A stretch of DNA of 64,000 nucleotides from Hydrogenobaculum sp. 3684 (GCF_000213785.1 NC_015557.1:1406664-1470663); one strand, 5' to 3'. Positions 29,207 through 39,510 are shown, counted from the first letter of the stretch. Translations and numbers: made by a program. The notes: generated by a model not told the origin, from the sequence alone.

Positions 29207-30195
29207 ACGCTATATACCTTATCCCAATACTCTTTTAGGTATTTGAGTTTTTTCTCTACCCATGCCATATTTTCTATATACCATTTTACAGTTTTTTCTA
29301 TACCTTCTTCAAATGTAGTTTTTGCTTCCCAGCCAAGCTCATTTTTTATCTTTGTAGTATCTAAAGAATATCTAAAATCATGTCCTGGTCTATCCTTTAC
29401 AAACTCTATAAGATCTTCATTTTTATGTAAAAGTTTTAATATAGTTTTTACCACATCTATGTTTCTTCGTTCTTGATTGCTACCTACGTTGTAAATCTCA
29501 CCAATTTTGCCTTTTTCCATTATCTCAAATATAGCATCAGCACAATCTGAGACATAAAGCCACTCTCTTACATTCTGCCCAGTGCCATATACAGGTATCT
29601 TTTCGTTGTTTAGGGCCTTTAAGATGACAACAGGTATAAGCTTTTCTGGATATTGCCAAGGACCGTAGTTGTTGGAGGGTCTAACGGTTATAACTGGAAG
29701 CTTGTAGGTTTTATAGTAAGCTCTTCCAAGCATATCAGCAGCTGCTTTTGATGAAGAGTAAGGGGAGTTTGGAACAAGGAGTGAATCTTCTTTGAACGTT
29801 CCCTCTTGCCCAAGTTCTCCATAAACCTCATCTGTGGCTATGTTGATAAACTTATCAACACCTATATCTTTTGCTACATCAAGAAGCACTTGTGTGCCTT
29901 CTACATTTGTCTTTATAAAAGGGCTTGCATCCAATATACTTCTATCCACATGGGATTCTGCTGCAAAATGAACTACAACCTTTGGCTTTTCAGTTTTAAA
30001 AATATGCTCTATAAACTCTTTGTTGGTAATATCTGCTTTGTAGAATGTTATATTCTCTTCTACTTCTTTTAGTCTTTCCAAATCCCCAGCATAGGTTAGC
30101 TTGTCCACCACAACAATATCATATCCTCTTTTTACGCCTTCTCTTACAAACTCACTGCCTATAAAACCAGCTCCACCTGTTACAAGTAATTTCAA
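29203..30195 (-). CDS. rmlB: dTDP-glucose 4,6-dehydratase
   Basis: A 330-residue extended SDR enzyme. TGGAGFIGS at residues 6-14 binds NAD; TDEVYGELG and PYSSSKAAAD carry the catalytic Thr/Asp/Glu and Tyr/Lys; RPSNNYGPWQYPEKLIP is a family hallmark. It converts dTDP-glucose to the 4-keto-6-deoxy intermediate. It is third in the rhamnose operon, four bases after rmlC. Confidence 0.97.
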   Translation of the reverse strand: MKLLVTGGAGFIGSEFVREGVKRGYDIVVVDKLTYAGDLERLKEVEENITFYKADITNKEFIEHIFKTEKPKVVVHFAAESHVDRSILDASPFIKTNVEGTQVLLDVAKDIGVDKFINIATDEVYGELGQEGTFKEDSLLVPNSPYSSSKAAADMLGRAYYKTYKLPVITVRPSNNYGPWQYPEKLIPVVILKALNNEKIPVYGTGQNVREWLYVSDCADAIFEIMEKGKIGEIYNVGSNQERRNIDVVKTILKLLHKNEDLIEFVKDRPGHDFRYSLDTTKIKNELGWEAKTTFEEGIEKTVKWYIENMAWVEKKLKYLKEYWDKVYSV

Positions 30196-30198
30196 AAT

Positions 30199-30771
30199 TT
30201 ATCCTCCGTATAAAAAGTTGTTGTCTGCTTGTTCTAGTGTTGGTAGATTTTTATCTTTATCAGATAAAATAACCTCTTTTATATGTTCTAAAGGCCATTT
30301 TATGTTTATGGTTTTATCGTTCCATATTATACCTTTGTCGTGTTCTTTTGAATACTCGGCCCCAGATACTTTGTATATTACTTCAGCTTCTTCTGAAAGG
30401 GTCAAAAATCCATGGGCAAAGCCCTTTGGTATAAAAAGCATCAGTTTGTTTTCTTCTGAGAGCTCATATCCTACCCATTTGCCGTAAGTGGGACTATTTT
30501 TTCTTATATCTACTGCCACATCAAATATTTTACCCTTTATACATCTTACAAGCTTTCCTTGAGCTTCTGGTTCTTTTTGATAATGAAGGCCCCTTAATAC
30601 TCCTTTTACAGATTTTGAATGATTATCTTGGATAAAGACATCTGTTATACCGTTTTCCTCAAACTCAGATTTTTTATAGCTTTCTAAGAAAAACCCTCTT
30701 TCGTCTTCAAAGACCTTTGGCTTTATCAGTATCACCTCTTTTATATCTGTTTTTATAAACTCAAAAGGCAT
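30199..30771 (-). CDS. rmlC: dTDP-4-dehydrorhamnose 3,5-epimerase
   Basis: A 190-residue cupin. [10 protein letters not shown] near the start, [18 protein letters not shown] with the catalytic histidine, and [18 protein letters not shown] are standard RmlC landmarks. It epimerises carbons 3 and 5 of the keto sugar. Its start overlaps the end of rmlA by 11 bases. Confidence 0.96.
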   Translation of the reverse strand: MPFEFIKTDIKEVILIKPKVFEDERGFFLESYKKSEFEENGITDVFIQDNHSKSVKGVLRGLHYQKEPEAQGKLVRCIKGKIFDVAVDIRKNSPTYGKWVGYELSEENKLMLFIPKGFAHGFLTLSEEAEVIYKVSGAEYSKEHDKGIIWNDKTINIKWPLEHIKEVILSDKDKNLPTLEQADNNFLYGG

Positions 30772-31645
30772 GATCTTGGACTATCTCCATTAAGTATTTT
30801 CCGTAATCTGTTTTTCTTAAATTGTGTGCTAATTCTAAAAGTTTCTCTTTTGTGATCCATCCGTTGTTGTAAGCTATCTCTTCTATACATCCTACCATAA
30901 GACCAGTACGCTTTTCTATTGTTGATATAAATTCAGAGGCTTCCATAAAACTATCGTGGGTTCCAGCATCAAACCAAGCAAAACCCCTTCCCAGTATATA
31001 GGCGTATAGCTTATTAGCTTTCAAATAAACTTCGTTTACAGATGTAATCTCAAGCTCTCCTCTATGAGAAGGCTTTATATCTTTTGCTATATAAACTGCA
31101 TCTTTATCGTATACATACATACCAACCACTGCATAATTGGATTTTGGATGCTTTGGTTTTTCCTCTAAAGAGATCACCTTACCATCTTCTGATATTTCTG
31201 CTATACCAAAGCGCTCTGGGTCTTTTACGTGATAGCAAAATATAGATGCCCCGTTTTCTTTTAAAACCCTTTCTTTTGCCAAACTTACAATCTTGGGCAA
31301 ATCATGTCCAAAGAATATGTTATCTCCCAAAAGATAAAGCACATAATCATCTTTTATAAAATCTTTTGCAAGAATAAGCCCTTCTGCTAAGCCCCTTGGT
31401 TTTTCTTGAATAATATAAGTTATATTTATACCAATATGAGACCCATCTTTTAACAAGAGTTTAAAACTCTCCAAATCTTGTGGGTTTACCACAATGGCTA
31501 TATCCCTTATACCAAGAAGCATCACCAACGACAGCGGATAATATATCATAGGTTTGTTGTATATAGGCAAAAGATGCTTGTTTAACACTTCTGTAGTGGG
31601 GTATAGTCTTGTACCAGAACCCCCTGCCAGTATAACAGCTTTCAT
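30761..31645 (-). CDS. rmlA: Glucose-1-phosphate thymidylyltransferase
   Basis: A 294-residue nucleotidyltransferase with the signature [13 protein letters not shown] at residues 6-18, followed by [17 protein letters not shown] and LLGDNIFFG. It forms dTDP-glucose and commits sugar to rhamnose synthesis. It is the first gene of rmlACBD. Its likely -10 box is half of a perfect palindrome that also serves the divergent ABC gene. Confidence 0.97.
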   Translation of the reverse strand: MKAVILAGGSGTRLYPTTEVLNKHLLPIYNKPMIYYPLSLVMLLGIRDIAIVVNPQDLESFKLLLKDGSHIGINITYIIQEKPRGLAEGLILAKDFIKDDYVLYLLGDNIFFGHDLPKIVSLAKERVLKENGASIFCYHVKDPERFGIAEISEDGKVISLEEKPKHPKSNYAVVGMYVYDKDAVYIAKDIKPSHRGELEITSVNEVYLKANKLYAYILGRGFAWFDAGTHDSFMEASEFISTIEKRTGLMVGCIEEIAYNNGWITKEKLLELAHNLRKTDYGKYLMEIVQDHAF

Positions 31646-31657
31646 ATTGATTTATTT

Positions 31658-31669
31658 TATTATATAATA
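31658..31669. promoter_or_regulatory. Palindromic -10 element shared by divergent genes
   Basis: The 12 bases TATTATATAATA are a perfect palindrome. TATAAT reads on the plus strand at 31663-31668, 13 bases before the ABC gene, and on the minus strand at 31664-31659, 13 bases before rmlA. The two -10 boxes overlap by two bases and only 36 bases separate the genes, so one polymerase-binding site could fire either way. Confidence 0.6.
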
Positions 31670-31681
31670 TACTTAGTTTTT

Positions 31682-32359
31682 ATGCTTTTAAAAGTAGAAA
31701 ATTTAAACGTATTTTATAAAAATAAACATATTTTAAAAGATGTTAGTTTTGATATAGAAGAAAATGAGATATTTTCTATAGTGGGAGAATCTGGTTCTGG
31801 TAAATCCACCATTGCAAAAGCTATAATGGGACTTATTGATTATAACGGGCTTATAGAGTATAAGGGTAAGGATATATTTATGATATTTCAAGACCCAGGC
31901 AATTATTTGGATCCTCTTTTTAACATATATTCACAGATAAAGATGGTAAAAGAGGCTGTAAAAGAAAGCTCTGGTATGGATATAGATAAGGCTATAAACC
32001 TTGTGGGGCTTAATGTAGATGAGCTAAAGAAAAAATATCCCCATCAGCTTTCAGGGGGTCAAAAGCAGAGGGTAATGATAGCAATGTCTTTGGCAAGGGG
32101 CTCTTCCTTGGTGATAGCCGATGAGCCCACAACTTCTTTAGATGTTTTGATACAAAAAGACGTTTTGTGCGCTTTTAAGAACATGAAAGCTTATTTTAGT
32201 TCAATCATTATAACCCACGATATAGATGTGGTTTATTATATAGCGGATAGGGTGATGGTGTTAAAAGATGGTATAGTGCAAGAGATCTCTAAAAAAGATG
32301 ATTTTTTTAAAAGCCCAAAAAGCGAATATGGTAAAAAATTGCTAGAGAGTTTTTATTGA
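31682..32359 (+). CDS. ABC transporter ATP-binding protein, peptide/nickel (DppD/OppD-like) type
   Basis: A 225-residue nucleotide-binding subunit. Walker A is GESGSGKST, the Q-loop region is FQDPGNYLDPLF as in the oligopeptide/nickel family, the signature is LSGGQKQRVMIAMSLA and Walker B is LVIADEPTTSLD. It lacks the C-terminal oligopeptide extension of full-length DppD/OppD. No permease or binding protein is adjacent, so its partners must be elsewhere or it is an orphan. It starts 13 bases after a TATAAT with no Shine-Dalgarno site. Confidence 0.85.
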   Translation: MLLKVENLNVFYKNKHILKDVSFDIEENEIFSIVGESGSGKSTIAKAIMGLIDYNGLIEYKGKDIFMIFQDPGNYLDPLFNIYSQIKMVKEAVKESSGMDIDKAINLVGLNVDELKKKYPHQLSGGQKQRVMIAMSLARGSSLVIADEPTTSLDVLIQKDVLCAFKNMKAYFSSIIITHDIDVVYYIADRVMVLKDGIVQEISKKDDFFKSPKSEYGKKLLESFY

Positions 32360-32417
32360 TTTTAACATTTAAATATCTTGCTTGATTTATCATTGATTTG
32401 TTGATAGATTGGTAAAT

Positions 32418-34694
32418 ATGAGAAAAGTGTTCAAAATAAGTGGGATGACCTGTGTAAACTGCCAAAGGACTATACAGATAGGTCTTAAAAAAACAAAAGG
32501 TGTAGAAGATGTTGATGTATCTTTGGTTTTAGAAAGGGCTATAGTGAGCTTTGATGAAAATATTTTATCAAAAGAAGATATCGTTAAAAAAATAAAAGAG
32601 CTTGGATACGAGGCCCAAGTAGTAGAAGAGTCTGGTGTTTTAAACCTATACCTTGATAAAGTAGATTGCTCCACTGACTCTTGTGCTTTACTTACAAAAG
32701 AGGATTTAGAATCCTTAAATGGTGTAAAAAAGGCAGTTTTAGACAATATAAAACAAACCCTTTATATAGAATACGATAAAGATATTATTTCCTCTGAAGA
32801 TATAATGGCTTTCATAAGATCAAAAGGGTATGAAGCCTCTATTTTAGAACTTGACAGATCAAAAGAGATAGCTCTAAAAATAGCTTTTGGTATAGCATCG
32901 GGTATTCTTATAATGGCTCTTAACTACAGCTCTATAGCCTACAAAGATTATATAGAGATGGTTTTAGCAATAGCTGTTCAGTTTTACACTGCCAAAGATT
33001 TTTACAAAGGGGCTATCGCTTCTTTAAAAGCCAAAACTGGTAATATGGATCTTTTGGTGGCTTTAGGAAGCTTTGTATCTATAGTGTATAGTTCTTTTGT
33101 GGTATTTGGGCTTTTAAAAGGAAACACATTTTTTGAAACACCCACTTTTTTGGTATCTTTTGTCTTAATAGGAAAGCTCATAGAGTATAGACTAAAGAAA
33201 AAAGCAAGCGCCTATCTTAAAAATCTTACATCTTTAAACCTAAGAAGTGCAAGGGTTTTGAAAGGTACTGAGGAGCTGATTGTGGATTCTTACTCTTTAA
33301 AAGAGGGGGATATTGTTTTATTTAAAGCTGGAGACAGGGTATCTTTGGATATTGTGGTAAAAGAAGGAAGTGCTTATATAGATACATCTTTTATAAATGG
33401 GGAGTTTGAGCCTGTTTTTGTAAAAGAAGGAGATAACGTAATATCTGGTTCTTTGGTAAAAAGCGGTTATATAAAAGGAGTTGTGGTAAATATAGCTGAA
33501 AAATCTTTTATAAATGAGCTTGTAAGAGCTTCAAATTTAAGCCTTGAGAAAAAACCAAACATACAAAGAATATCCGATAAGGTCTCTTCTTACTTTGTAC
33601 AGGCTATTATCTTAATATCTTCTTTTGTGTTTGTAATATGGAAAATAATAGGTGTACCCACAGAAGAGGCTTTAAACTACTCTGTATCTACCCTTGTGAT
33701 ATCGTGTCCTTGCGCTATGGGTATAGCGGTGCCTATATCTGTTATGGTGGCAGTTTCTATGGCTTTTAAGAATGGTATTTTGATAAAAAACGCCGCTTCT
33801 TTAGAAACCCTTTACAAAGCCGATACTTTTGTGCTAGATAAAACTGGTACTTTAACAGAAGGCACCTTTAAAGTTGTAAAAGAGGATATAAAAGAGGATA
33901 AGGAAAAAGTATGCTCTTTGATAAAACATGCTGAAAGGTTTTCAAACCATCCGATAGGAAAAGCCCTTTATGAACACTGTAAAGATTACAATATGGACAT
34001 AAATTTAACGTGTGAAGAGATAAAAGGTTTTGGTATAAAGTGTGAAGATATTTATATAACAGATGTTTCTTTTTGGGATAAAGATATAAACAAAAAAGCT
34101 ATAGGTATAGGCACAAAAGAAAGTCTCATGGGCATTTTTTATCTTGAAGATGCTATAAGCCCATACGCTAAAGATTTTATTAAAAGCTTAAAACAAAGAA
34201 AAAAGCAAATCATACTTTGTTCTGGAGATACCGAACAAAATGTCAAATATATAGCAGATACTCTTGGTATAGAGCACTACTTTGCCTCTATGAGCCCTAC
34301 CGATAAATCAAATCTTATAAAACGATTAAAAGATGAAAATCATATAGTCTGTATGGTGGGAGATGGTATAAACGATGCAAAGGCTATGGCGCTTTCTGAT
34401 GTTGGTATAGCTGTATCAAAAGCCTTAGATGCTGCTAAAGTAAGTACAGATATTGTAGTATCAAGTGGTGGTCTTGAAAAAATAATATATCTTTTAGACC
34501 TTACGGATAAATTTATGAAAAACGTAAAGCAAAACCTCTTTTGGGCTTTTGGTTACAATGCTGTTATGATACCCTCTGCCGCTGGTATTTTTTCTAAATA
34601 CGGCATTTACATAGAACCTCAGTTTGCTGGGCTTTTGATGGGGCTTTCGTCTGTGAGCGTAGTGTTAAACGCTATGAGGCTTTCAAAAGCTTAA
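32418..34694 (+). CDS. copA: Copper-transporting P1B-type ATPase
   Basis: A 758-residue P-type ATPase that exports monovalent copper. The N terminus has one standard metal-binding domain (GMTCVNC) and a second degenerate one whose loop reads CSTDSC rather than GMxCxxC. The transmembrane metal site is CPCAM, the phosphorylation motif DKTGTLTEG, the HP motif NHPIGKAL and the hinge GDGINDAKAM. The ATG at 32418 is preferred to the TTG three codons upstream. It ends three bases before the convergent metF. No CopZ or regulator is adjacent. Confidence 0.93.
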   Translation: MRKVFKISGMTCVNCQRTIQIGLKKTKGVEDVDVSLVLERAIVSFDENILSKEDIVKKIKELGYEAQVVEESGVLNLYLDKVDCSTDSCALLTKEDLESLNGVKKAVLDNIKQTLYIEYDKDIISSEDIMAFIRSKGYEASILELDRSKEIALKIAFGIASGILIMALNYSSIAYKDYIEMVLAIAVQFYTAKDFYKGAIASLKAKTGNMDLLVALGSFVSIVYSSFVVFGLLKGNTFFETPTFLVSFVLIGKLIEYRLKKKASAYLKNLTSLNLRSARVLKGTEELIVDSYSLKEGDIVLFKAGDRVSLDIVVKEGSAYIDTSFINGEFEPVFVKEGDNVISGSLVKSGYIKGVVVNIAEKSFINELVRASNLSLEKKPNIQRISDKVSSYFVQAIILISSFVFVIWKIIGVPTEEALNYSVSTLVISCPCAMGIAVPISVMVAVSMAFKNGILIKNAASLETLYKADTFVLDKTGTLTEGTFKVVKEDIKEDKEKVCSLIKHAERFSNHPIGKALYEHCKDYNMDINLTCEEIKGFGIKCEDIYITDVSFWDKDINKKAIGIGTKESLMGIFYLEDAISPYAKDFIKSLKQRKKQIILCSGDTEQNVKYIADTLGIEHYFASMSPTDKSNLIKRLKDENHIVCMVGDGINDAKAMALSDVGIAVSKALDAAKVSTDIVVSSGGLEKIIYLLDLTDKFMKNVKQNLFWAFGYNAVMIPSAAGIFSKYGIYIEPQFAGLLMGLSSVSVVLNAMRLSKA

Positions 34695-34697
34695 AGG

Positions 34698-35561
34698 TTA
34701 TAGTTTTATGGCTTTTAATATTTGAAGTGTGGCTTTTGATTTGTTTAGTGTGTAAAAGTGAATATGTTTTACGCCGTTTTTTATGAGATCTTCGCATTGA
34801 TTTATAGCTATTTCAACACCTTTTTTTACTACATCTTCTTCGTTTAGGTTTTCCAACGCATCTGTGATATAAGAGGGAATTGTGGCACCGCACATGCTTG
34901 CAAACTTAGATATTTGTTTTATGTTAGTAATAGGCATAATCCCAGGTATTATGGGTATATCTATGTTTGCCTTGTGGCATAGGTCTAAAAATTCATAGTA
35001 ATAACTGTTGTCAAAAAACATCTGGGTAATGGCAAAGCTTGCTCCTTTTTCTACCTTTTGTTTAAAATATTTTATTTCCCATTCCATGTTAGGAGATTCT
35101 GGATGTCCTTCCGGGTAAGCTGCCACTCCTATGCAAAAACTATCATCAAAATATGTCTTTATAAGATCTATAAGCTCTGATGCATGAGAGCAGCCTCTTT
35201 TTTCACCGTTTTTTGGTATATCACCTCTTAAAGCCAATATGTTGTCTATGTTATTTTCTTTGTAAAAGCCCAATATACTCATAAGTTCATCTTTTGTATG
35301 AGATATGCACGTAAGATGAGCCATTATATTTAAACCAAGAGAGTTTTTTAACTCAAGCACCGTTTCTTTTGTGTATTCTATGGGTGGTTTTTGGGATACG
35401 GAGTTGCCACTTGCTCCATGGGTTACCGATACAAAGTTTGGTTCGAAAACCTTTAATTCTTTTGCAGTTTCTAAAAGAGCTTCTTTATCTTTTTGGCTTT
35501 TAGGGGGAAAAAATTCAAAAGATACCCCCTTTTTATTCTTAAGAAGCTCTATTATTTTCAT
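34698..35561 (-). CDS. metF: 5,10-methylenetetrahydrofolate reductase
   Basis: A 287-residue TIM-barrel flavoprotein. SFEFFPPKS near the start, SVTHGASGN, NILALRGDIPK and FAITQMFFDN are the conserved folate- and FAD-binding segments. It makes methyl-THF for methionine synthesis, complementing the methionine salvage operon at 1.6-3.5 kb. Its start overlaps the thiE stop by four bases. Confidence 0.95.
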   Translation of the reverse strand: MKIIELLKNKKGVSFEFFPPKSQKDKEALLETAKELKVFEPNFVSVTHGASGNSVSQKPPIEYTKETVLELKNSLGLNIMAHLTCISHTKDELMSILGFYKENNIDNILALRGDIPKNGEKRGCSHASELIDLIKTYFDDSFCIGVAAYPEGHPESPNMEWEIKYFKQKVEKGASFAITQMFFDNSYYYEFLDLCHKANIDIPIIPGIMPITNIKQISKFASMCGATIPSYITDALENLNEEDVVKKGVEIAINQCEDLIKNGVKHIHFYTLNKSKATLQILKAIKL

Positions 35562-36202
35562 ATTTGCATACTTAAGCTTTCTTTGTACATTTGCTTAAAA
35601 TCAGATGCTGCTCTTTTTACATCTTCAAAACCAAGTATCGCAGATACCACCGCCACTCCTTTTACTTTGCACTTTAACACATCTTTTAGATTGTAGTGTG
35701 TTATACCTCCTATTGCTATAATAGGTATAGATGTGATATTTGTTGCTTTGCAAAGGGCTTCAAGTCCTACGTATTTGTAATCTTTTTTGGTCTTTGTATG
35801 GAAAACAGAGCCAAACCCTATATAGTCTATTGGCATCGTCATAGCATCTTTTAGCTGTTCTAAATTGTTTACCGAATATCCTACTATCATATCCTCTGGT
35901 ATTATTTTTCTACAAACATCTGGTGGTAAGTCCTCTTGTCCTACATGCACTCCATCGGCTTTTACAGCTATGGCCAAATCTACCCTGTCGTTTACTATAA
36001 GGGCTACTTTGTTTTGTTTGGTGATATCTCTTAATACCAAAAGCTCTTCGTACATTTTTCTAGAAGGCTTGTTTTTAAACCTATACTGCACAGCTGTTAC
36101 ACCGCCTTCTATGGCCTGCTCTATCGTTCTTACAACGTCTCTATCCACAAAAAAAGCGTCATCCGTTACAAGGTATATGCTAAAGTTAAAATCCTTAAAC
36201 AT
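35558..36202 (-). CDS. thiE: Thiamine-phosphate synthase
   Basis: A 214-residue TIM barrel that joins the pyrimidine and thiazole halves of thiamine. Visible landmarks are VQYRFKNK (family VQxRxK), NDRVDLAIAVKADGVHVGQEDLP and the phosphate-binding IAIGGI segment. TATAAT on the minus strand (36214-36209) ends six bases before the ATG, which leaves no room for a TPP riboswitch. It is followed by metF in the same unit. Confidence 0.94.
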   Translation of the reverse strand: MFKDFNFSIYLVTDDAFFVDRDVVRTIEQAIEGGVTAVQYRFKNKPSRKMYEELLVLRDITKQNKVALIVNDRVDLAIAVKADGVHVGQEDLPPDVCRKIIPEDMIVGYSVNNLEQLKDAMTMPIDYIGFGSVFHTKTKKDYKYVGLEALCKATNITSIPIIAIGGITHYNLKDVLKCKVKGVAVVSAILGFEDVKRAASDFKQMYKESLSMQI

Positions 36203-36208
36203 AGCATT

Positions 36209-36253
36209 ATTATACTATAGTCATTAGATTGTGGCAAGCTTATATGCTAAAAT
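36209..36253. promoter_or_regulatory. Divergent promoter pair, thiE and LptF/G-like gene
   Basis: The 60-base gap holds TATAAT on the minus strand (36214-36209), six bases from the thiE ATG, and TGCTAAAAT on the plus strand (36245-36253), nine bases from the ATG at 36263. Both predict leaderless or nearly leaderless messages. Confidence 0.55.
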
Positions 36254-36262
36254 AGTTATTTT

Positions 36263-37132
36263 ATGAGAATTTTTTTGTTTTTCCTCAAAGGTTTGCTTGT
36301 AAACGTGTATTTTTACACCATGGTTATATGTTTTATATTTTTTTCCATAGAATCTTTTTCTTTGGTTTATGTGCTTAGTTATGTTAATGGTTTAACCGCT
36401 TTGGGGTTTTTAGCCTCTTGGTTTTCTTATTATTTTATATACTTTTTACCTCTTGGTGTTATTATAAGCGTTTTTTCTTTTTTTTATAAGCTTTTTAGCC
36501 AAAATAAAATACAAGCTTTTTATATATTTGGGGTAAGTCCTTTTTATATATTAAGGCAAAGCCTTTATGTAGTGGCTATACCTCTTTTCTTGGGGTTTTT
36601 GTTTTCATTTTTTATTACAAACGAAGATATCACTTACGCTAAAAACTATCTTATGGAAGAGTTTGCCAAAAGAGTTATAGAAGCAATACCTCCAAAGACC
36701 TTTGAACATGTAGGGGATTATGCAGTTTATTTTGACAACAAATCAAAGGATTCCTTTGAAAATATGTTTGTATCCCAAAACGGCAAATACATATATATGA
36801 AAAAAGCCTACTATAAAGATGGCATTCTTTATGCAAAAGACGGCGAGGTAGTATCGGAAGAGAATTCAAAAGACTACGTAGTAGATTTTAAAAGCCTCAA
36901 AATACAGATTTATAAACTAACATCTTCTACTATCTCTAGAAAAATCGTTAAAAAAGATATACTTTTTGATATATTAAATATTTTACTAACACCTTTTTTT
37001 GTCTTGTTGGGATTTTACTTCATATCAAACATAAAAATGTCTTCTGGTATTTTTTATACGTTTTTGGCTTTTTTTATAATAATCCATGAAGCCATAATAA
37101 CCGTTATAAAAACCTTTATCTTAAAATCCTAA
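36263..37132 (+). CDS. LptF/LptG-family permease
   Basis: A 289-residue membrane protein with three N-terminal helices, a periplasmic central domain of about 110 residues (roughly 115-225) and C-terminal helices. This is the layout of the YjgP/YjgQ permeases that extract lipopolysaccharide with LptB. The family is usually about 350 residues, so it is short; the periplasmic beta-jellyroll is reduced and the C-terminal helices may be fewer. Whether it is LptF or LptG cannot be told. It ends three bases before the convergent flagellar gene. Confidence 0.7.
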   Translation: MRIFLFFLKGLLVNVYFYTMVICFIFFSIESFSLVYVLSYVNGLTALGFLASWFSYYFIYFLPLGVIISVFSFFYKLFSQNKIQAFYIFGVSPFYILRQSLYVVAIPLFLGFLFSFFITNEDITYAKNYLMEEFAKRVIEAIPPKTFEHVGDYAVYFDNKSKDSFENMFVSQNGKYIYMKKAYYKDGILYAKDGEVVSEENSKDYVVDFKSLKIQIYKLTSSTISRKIVKKDILFDILNILLTPFFVLLGFYFISNIKMSSGIFYTFLAFFIIIHEAIITVIKTFILKS

Positions 37133-37135
37133 AAA

Positions 37136-37897
37136 CTAACCGAAGTTATTTGAGACTTTAGACTGCGTGGTTTCTAGGCCTTTCACAAGGTTTCCATAGA
37201 CTTGATAGGCTTTTGAAAGGTCGATAAGCTGTACCATTTCCCTTACTGGATTTACGTTGGAGCCTTCCAAAGCCCCTTGTATGAGAGTAGATGTGGTGTC
37301 TGGGGTGGCGTTTTGGGCTGTGTAAAGGTCGTTACCAGCTTTTTCTGGGTTTGTGAGGTCCACTAAGCCTATGGTACCTACTTGAGAAGGTGTTTCGTTG
37401 GTGCCTTGGGTGGTAATAAACACGTTTCCTTGGGGTGAAATATGTATAGATGTGGCAATAGGTGGTATTTGGATGGGTTGGTTTTTGGGTCCCAATACCT
37501 TCATACCGTAATGGTTTACGAGATAACCATTTTTATCCAGCTGAAAATCTCCTCTTCTTTGATAAAATATTTCACCTTTATCGTTCATAACTTTGAAAAA
37601 ACCTTTGCCGTTTATGGCTAAATCAAGGGGATTGTCGGTTTTCTTTATAGGTCCTTCTGTGTAGTTTGTGTATATCTTTTCCATAATAGTATATACATAG
37701 TTGTTGGAAGGGTTATCTGGGGCGTTGCCAGGTTCTTTGGTGGCATCTGGTGTATAGTAGGCTAAAGCTGATAGAAAATCTTTTTTAAAACCAGGTGTAT
37801 CTGCATTGGCTATGTTGTTGGCCACTACATCTAGTCTTCTTTGTTCTAAACTCATTCCGCTGGCAAGTACATACATCGGTTGATAATCCAAAGCCAT
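37136..37897 (-). CDS. Flagellar basal-body rod/hook protein (FlgF/FlgG family)
   Basis: A 253-residue axial protein. The N-terminal rod motif RRLDVVANNIANADTPGFKKD and the C-terminal helix GSNVNPVREMVQLIDLSKAYQVY are characteristic of FlgF/FlgG; the middle INGKGFFKVMN and the YQRRGDFQLDKNGYLVNH region also fit. It builds the distal or proximal rod of a flagellum. FlgF is slightly favoured by length and by the lack of the usual FlgG N terminus. A Shine-Dalgarno site (AAAGGAG) lies in the last codons of pyrG, so the two genes are probably cotranscribed. No other flagellar genes are nearby. Confidence 0.85.
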   Translation of the reverse strand: MALDYQPMYVLASGMSLEQRRLDVVANNIANADTPGFKKDFLSALAYYTPDATKEPGNAPDNPSNNYVYTIMEKIYTNYTEGPIKKTDNPLDLAINGKGFFKVMNDKGEIFYQRRGDFQLDKNGYLVNHYGMKVLGPKNQPIQIPPIATSIHISPQGNVFITTQGTNETPSQVGTIGLVDLTNPEKAGNDLYTAQNATPDTTSTLIQGALEGSNVNPVREMVQLIDLSKAYQVYGNLVKGLETTQSKVSNNFG

Positions 37898-37900
37898 ATC

Positions 37901-39505
37901 TTAACTCCTTTCGTTCTTATAAATATATGCGTTTTCTATAAAAGATGCAAACAATTTATGAGCTTTGAAGGGCTTACTTTTAAACTCCGGATGAAACTGA
38001 CATCCTATATACCATCTATGGCTTTGAAGCTCTAATATCTCCACCAAAGATTTTTTAGGGTATATGCCAGAAGCTATAAAACCATGTTTTTCAAAATCTT
38101 CTTTGTATTTGTTGTTGAATTCGTATCTATGTCTATGTCTTTCGTATATGAGGTTTTCTTTGTAAATCTCATAAGCTTTTGTGTTTTCTTTTATAAGGCA
38201 TTCGTAAGCTCCAAGTCTCATAGTCCCGCCCAAGTTTTCTATGCCCTTTTGCTCTTCCATTATATCTATAACAGGGTTTGATGTATTTGGATCAAACTCC
38301 GTGGAATTTGCATCTTTAAAGCCTAAAACGTTTCTGGCAAACTCCACAGCCATAAGCTGCATACCAAGACATATACCAAATGTTGGTATGTTTTTAGTTC
38401 TGCCGTAATTAAGCGCTTTTATCTTTCCCTCTATTCCCCTTTCGCCAAAACCCCCTGGAATCAAAATACCATCTACATGTTCTAAATCTTTTTCATTTAA
38501 ATTTTCAGAATCAATCCAAATCATATTTACTTTTAACTTATGTTCAATGCCCCCATGTATAAGAGCTTCTATAAGACTTTTGTAAGCATCTTTTAATTTT
38601 ATATACTTCCCCACGATGGCTATATCTATAGAATCTTTTAGATGTTCTAAGCTTGATACTATGTTTTCCCACTTTGTAAGATTTGGTTCTTTGTTTTCTA
38701 ATCTAAAAGCATCAATAATGATTTTGTCTAAGTTTTGAGCTTTTAAAATAAGAGGTATTTTATAGATGTAATCTACATCGTAGGCAGATATTACATTCTC
38801 TGGTTTTACGTTGCAAAACATCGCTATTTTTGATTTTACATCTTGAGGAAGCTCTACTTCGGAGCGGCATATTATGATATCTGGTTGTATACCTATTGCC
38901 CTTAATTCTTTTACAGAGTGTTGGGTTGGTTTTGTTTTTAACTCACCTGCCACAGATATGTAGGGGACATAGGTTAAGTGTATGAAAAGTGTGTTTTCTT
39001 TTCCAAGTTCAAGCTGAAGCTGCCTTATAGCCTCTAAAAACGGTAAACTCTCTATATCTCCAACGGTGCCACCTATTTCCACTATAGCTATATCTTTGTC
39101 TTTTGATGCTTTTAGTATCATAGATTTTATTTCGTCGGTTACGTGGGGTATAACCTGTACCGTAGAACCAAGGTATACGCCTTTTCTTTCTTTTTCCAAA
39201 ACGCTGTTGTATATTTTGCCAGCGGTTATGTTGTTTAGTTTAGATAAGTTTGTATTGGTAAATCTTTCGTAATGTCCAAGATCAAGGTCTGTTTCGGCAC
39301 CATCTTCTGTTACAAATACCTCGCCGTGTTGATATGGGTTCATGGTCCCAGGGTCTACATTTAAATAAGGATCTAACTTTTGAAGGGTTATATTAAGCCC
39401 CAAACCTTCAAGCAAAGCTCCAATAGAAGCTGAAGCCACACCTTTACCAAGAGAAGATAAAACACCACCTGTAACAAAGATAAATTTGCTATTTGAAACG
39501 TGCAT
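37901..39505 (-). CDS. pyrG: CTP synthase
   Basis: A 534-residue amidotransferase that converts UTP to CTP. The synthase half starts with [18 protein letters not shown] and has [12 protein letters not shown]; the glutaminase half has the nucleophile in [10 protein letters not shown] and the partner His-Glu in [16 protein letters not shown] on the minus strand (39516-39511) ends five bases before the ATG, so the message is predicted to be leaderless. Confidence 0.97.
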   Translation of the reverse strand: MHVSNSKFIFVTGGVLSSLGKGVASASIGALLEGLGLNITLQKLDPYLNVDPGTMNPYQHGEVFVTEDGAETDLDLGHYERFTNTNLSKLNNITAGKIYNSVLEKERKGVYLGSTVQVIPHVTDEIKSMILKASKDKDIAIVEIGGTVGDIESLPFLEAIRQLQLELGKENTLFIHLTYVPYISVAGELKTKPTQHSVKELRAIGIQPDIIICRSEVELPQDVKSKIAMFCNVKPENVISAYDVDYIYKIPLILKAQNLDKIIIDAFRLENKEPNLTKWENIVSSLEHLKDSIDIAIVGKYIKLKDAYKSLIEALIHGGIEHKLKVNMIWIDSENLNEKDLEHVDGILIPGGFGERGIEGKIKALNYGRTKNIPTFGICLGMQLMAVEFARNVLGFKDANSTEFDPNTSNPVIDIMEEQKGIENLGGTMRLGAYECLIKENTKAYEIYKENLIYERHRHRYEFNNKYKEDFEKHGFIASGIYPKKSLVEILELQSHRWYIGCQFHPEFKSKPFKAHKLFASFIENAYIYKNERS

Positions 39506-39510
39506 TCTTT

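Noticed and set aside
36203..36262. Possible TPP riboswitch before thiE
   Set aside because: The -10 box lies six bases from the start codon and the whole intergenic gap is 60 bases, too short for the aptamer.
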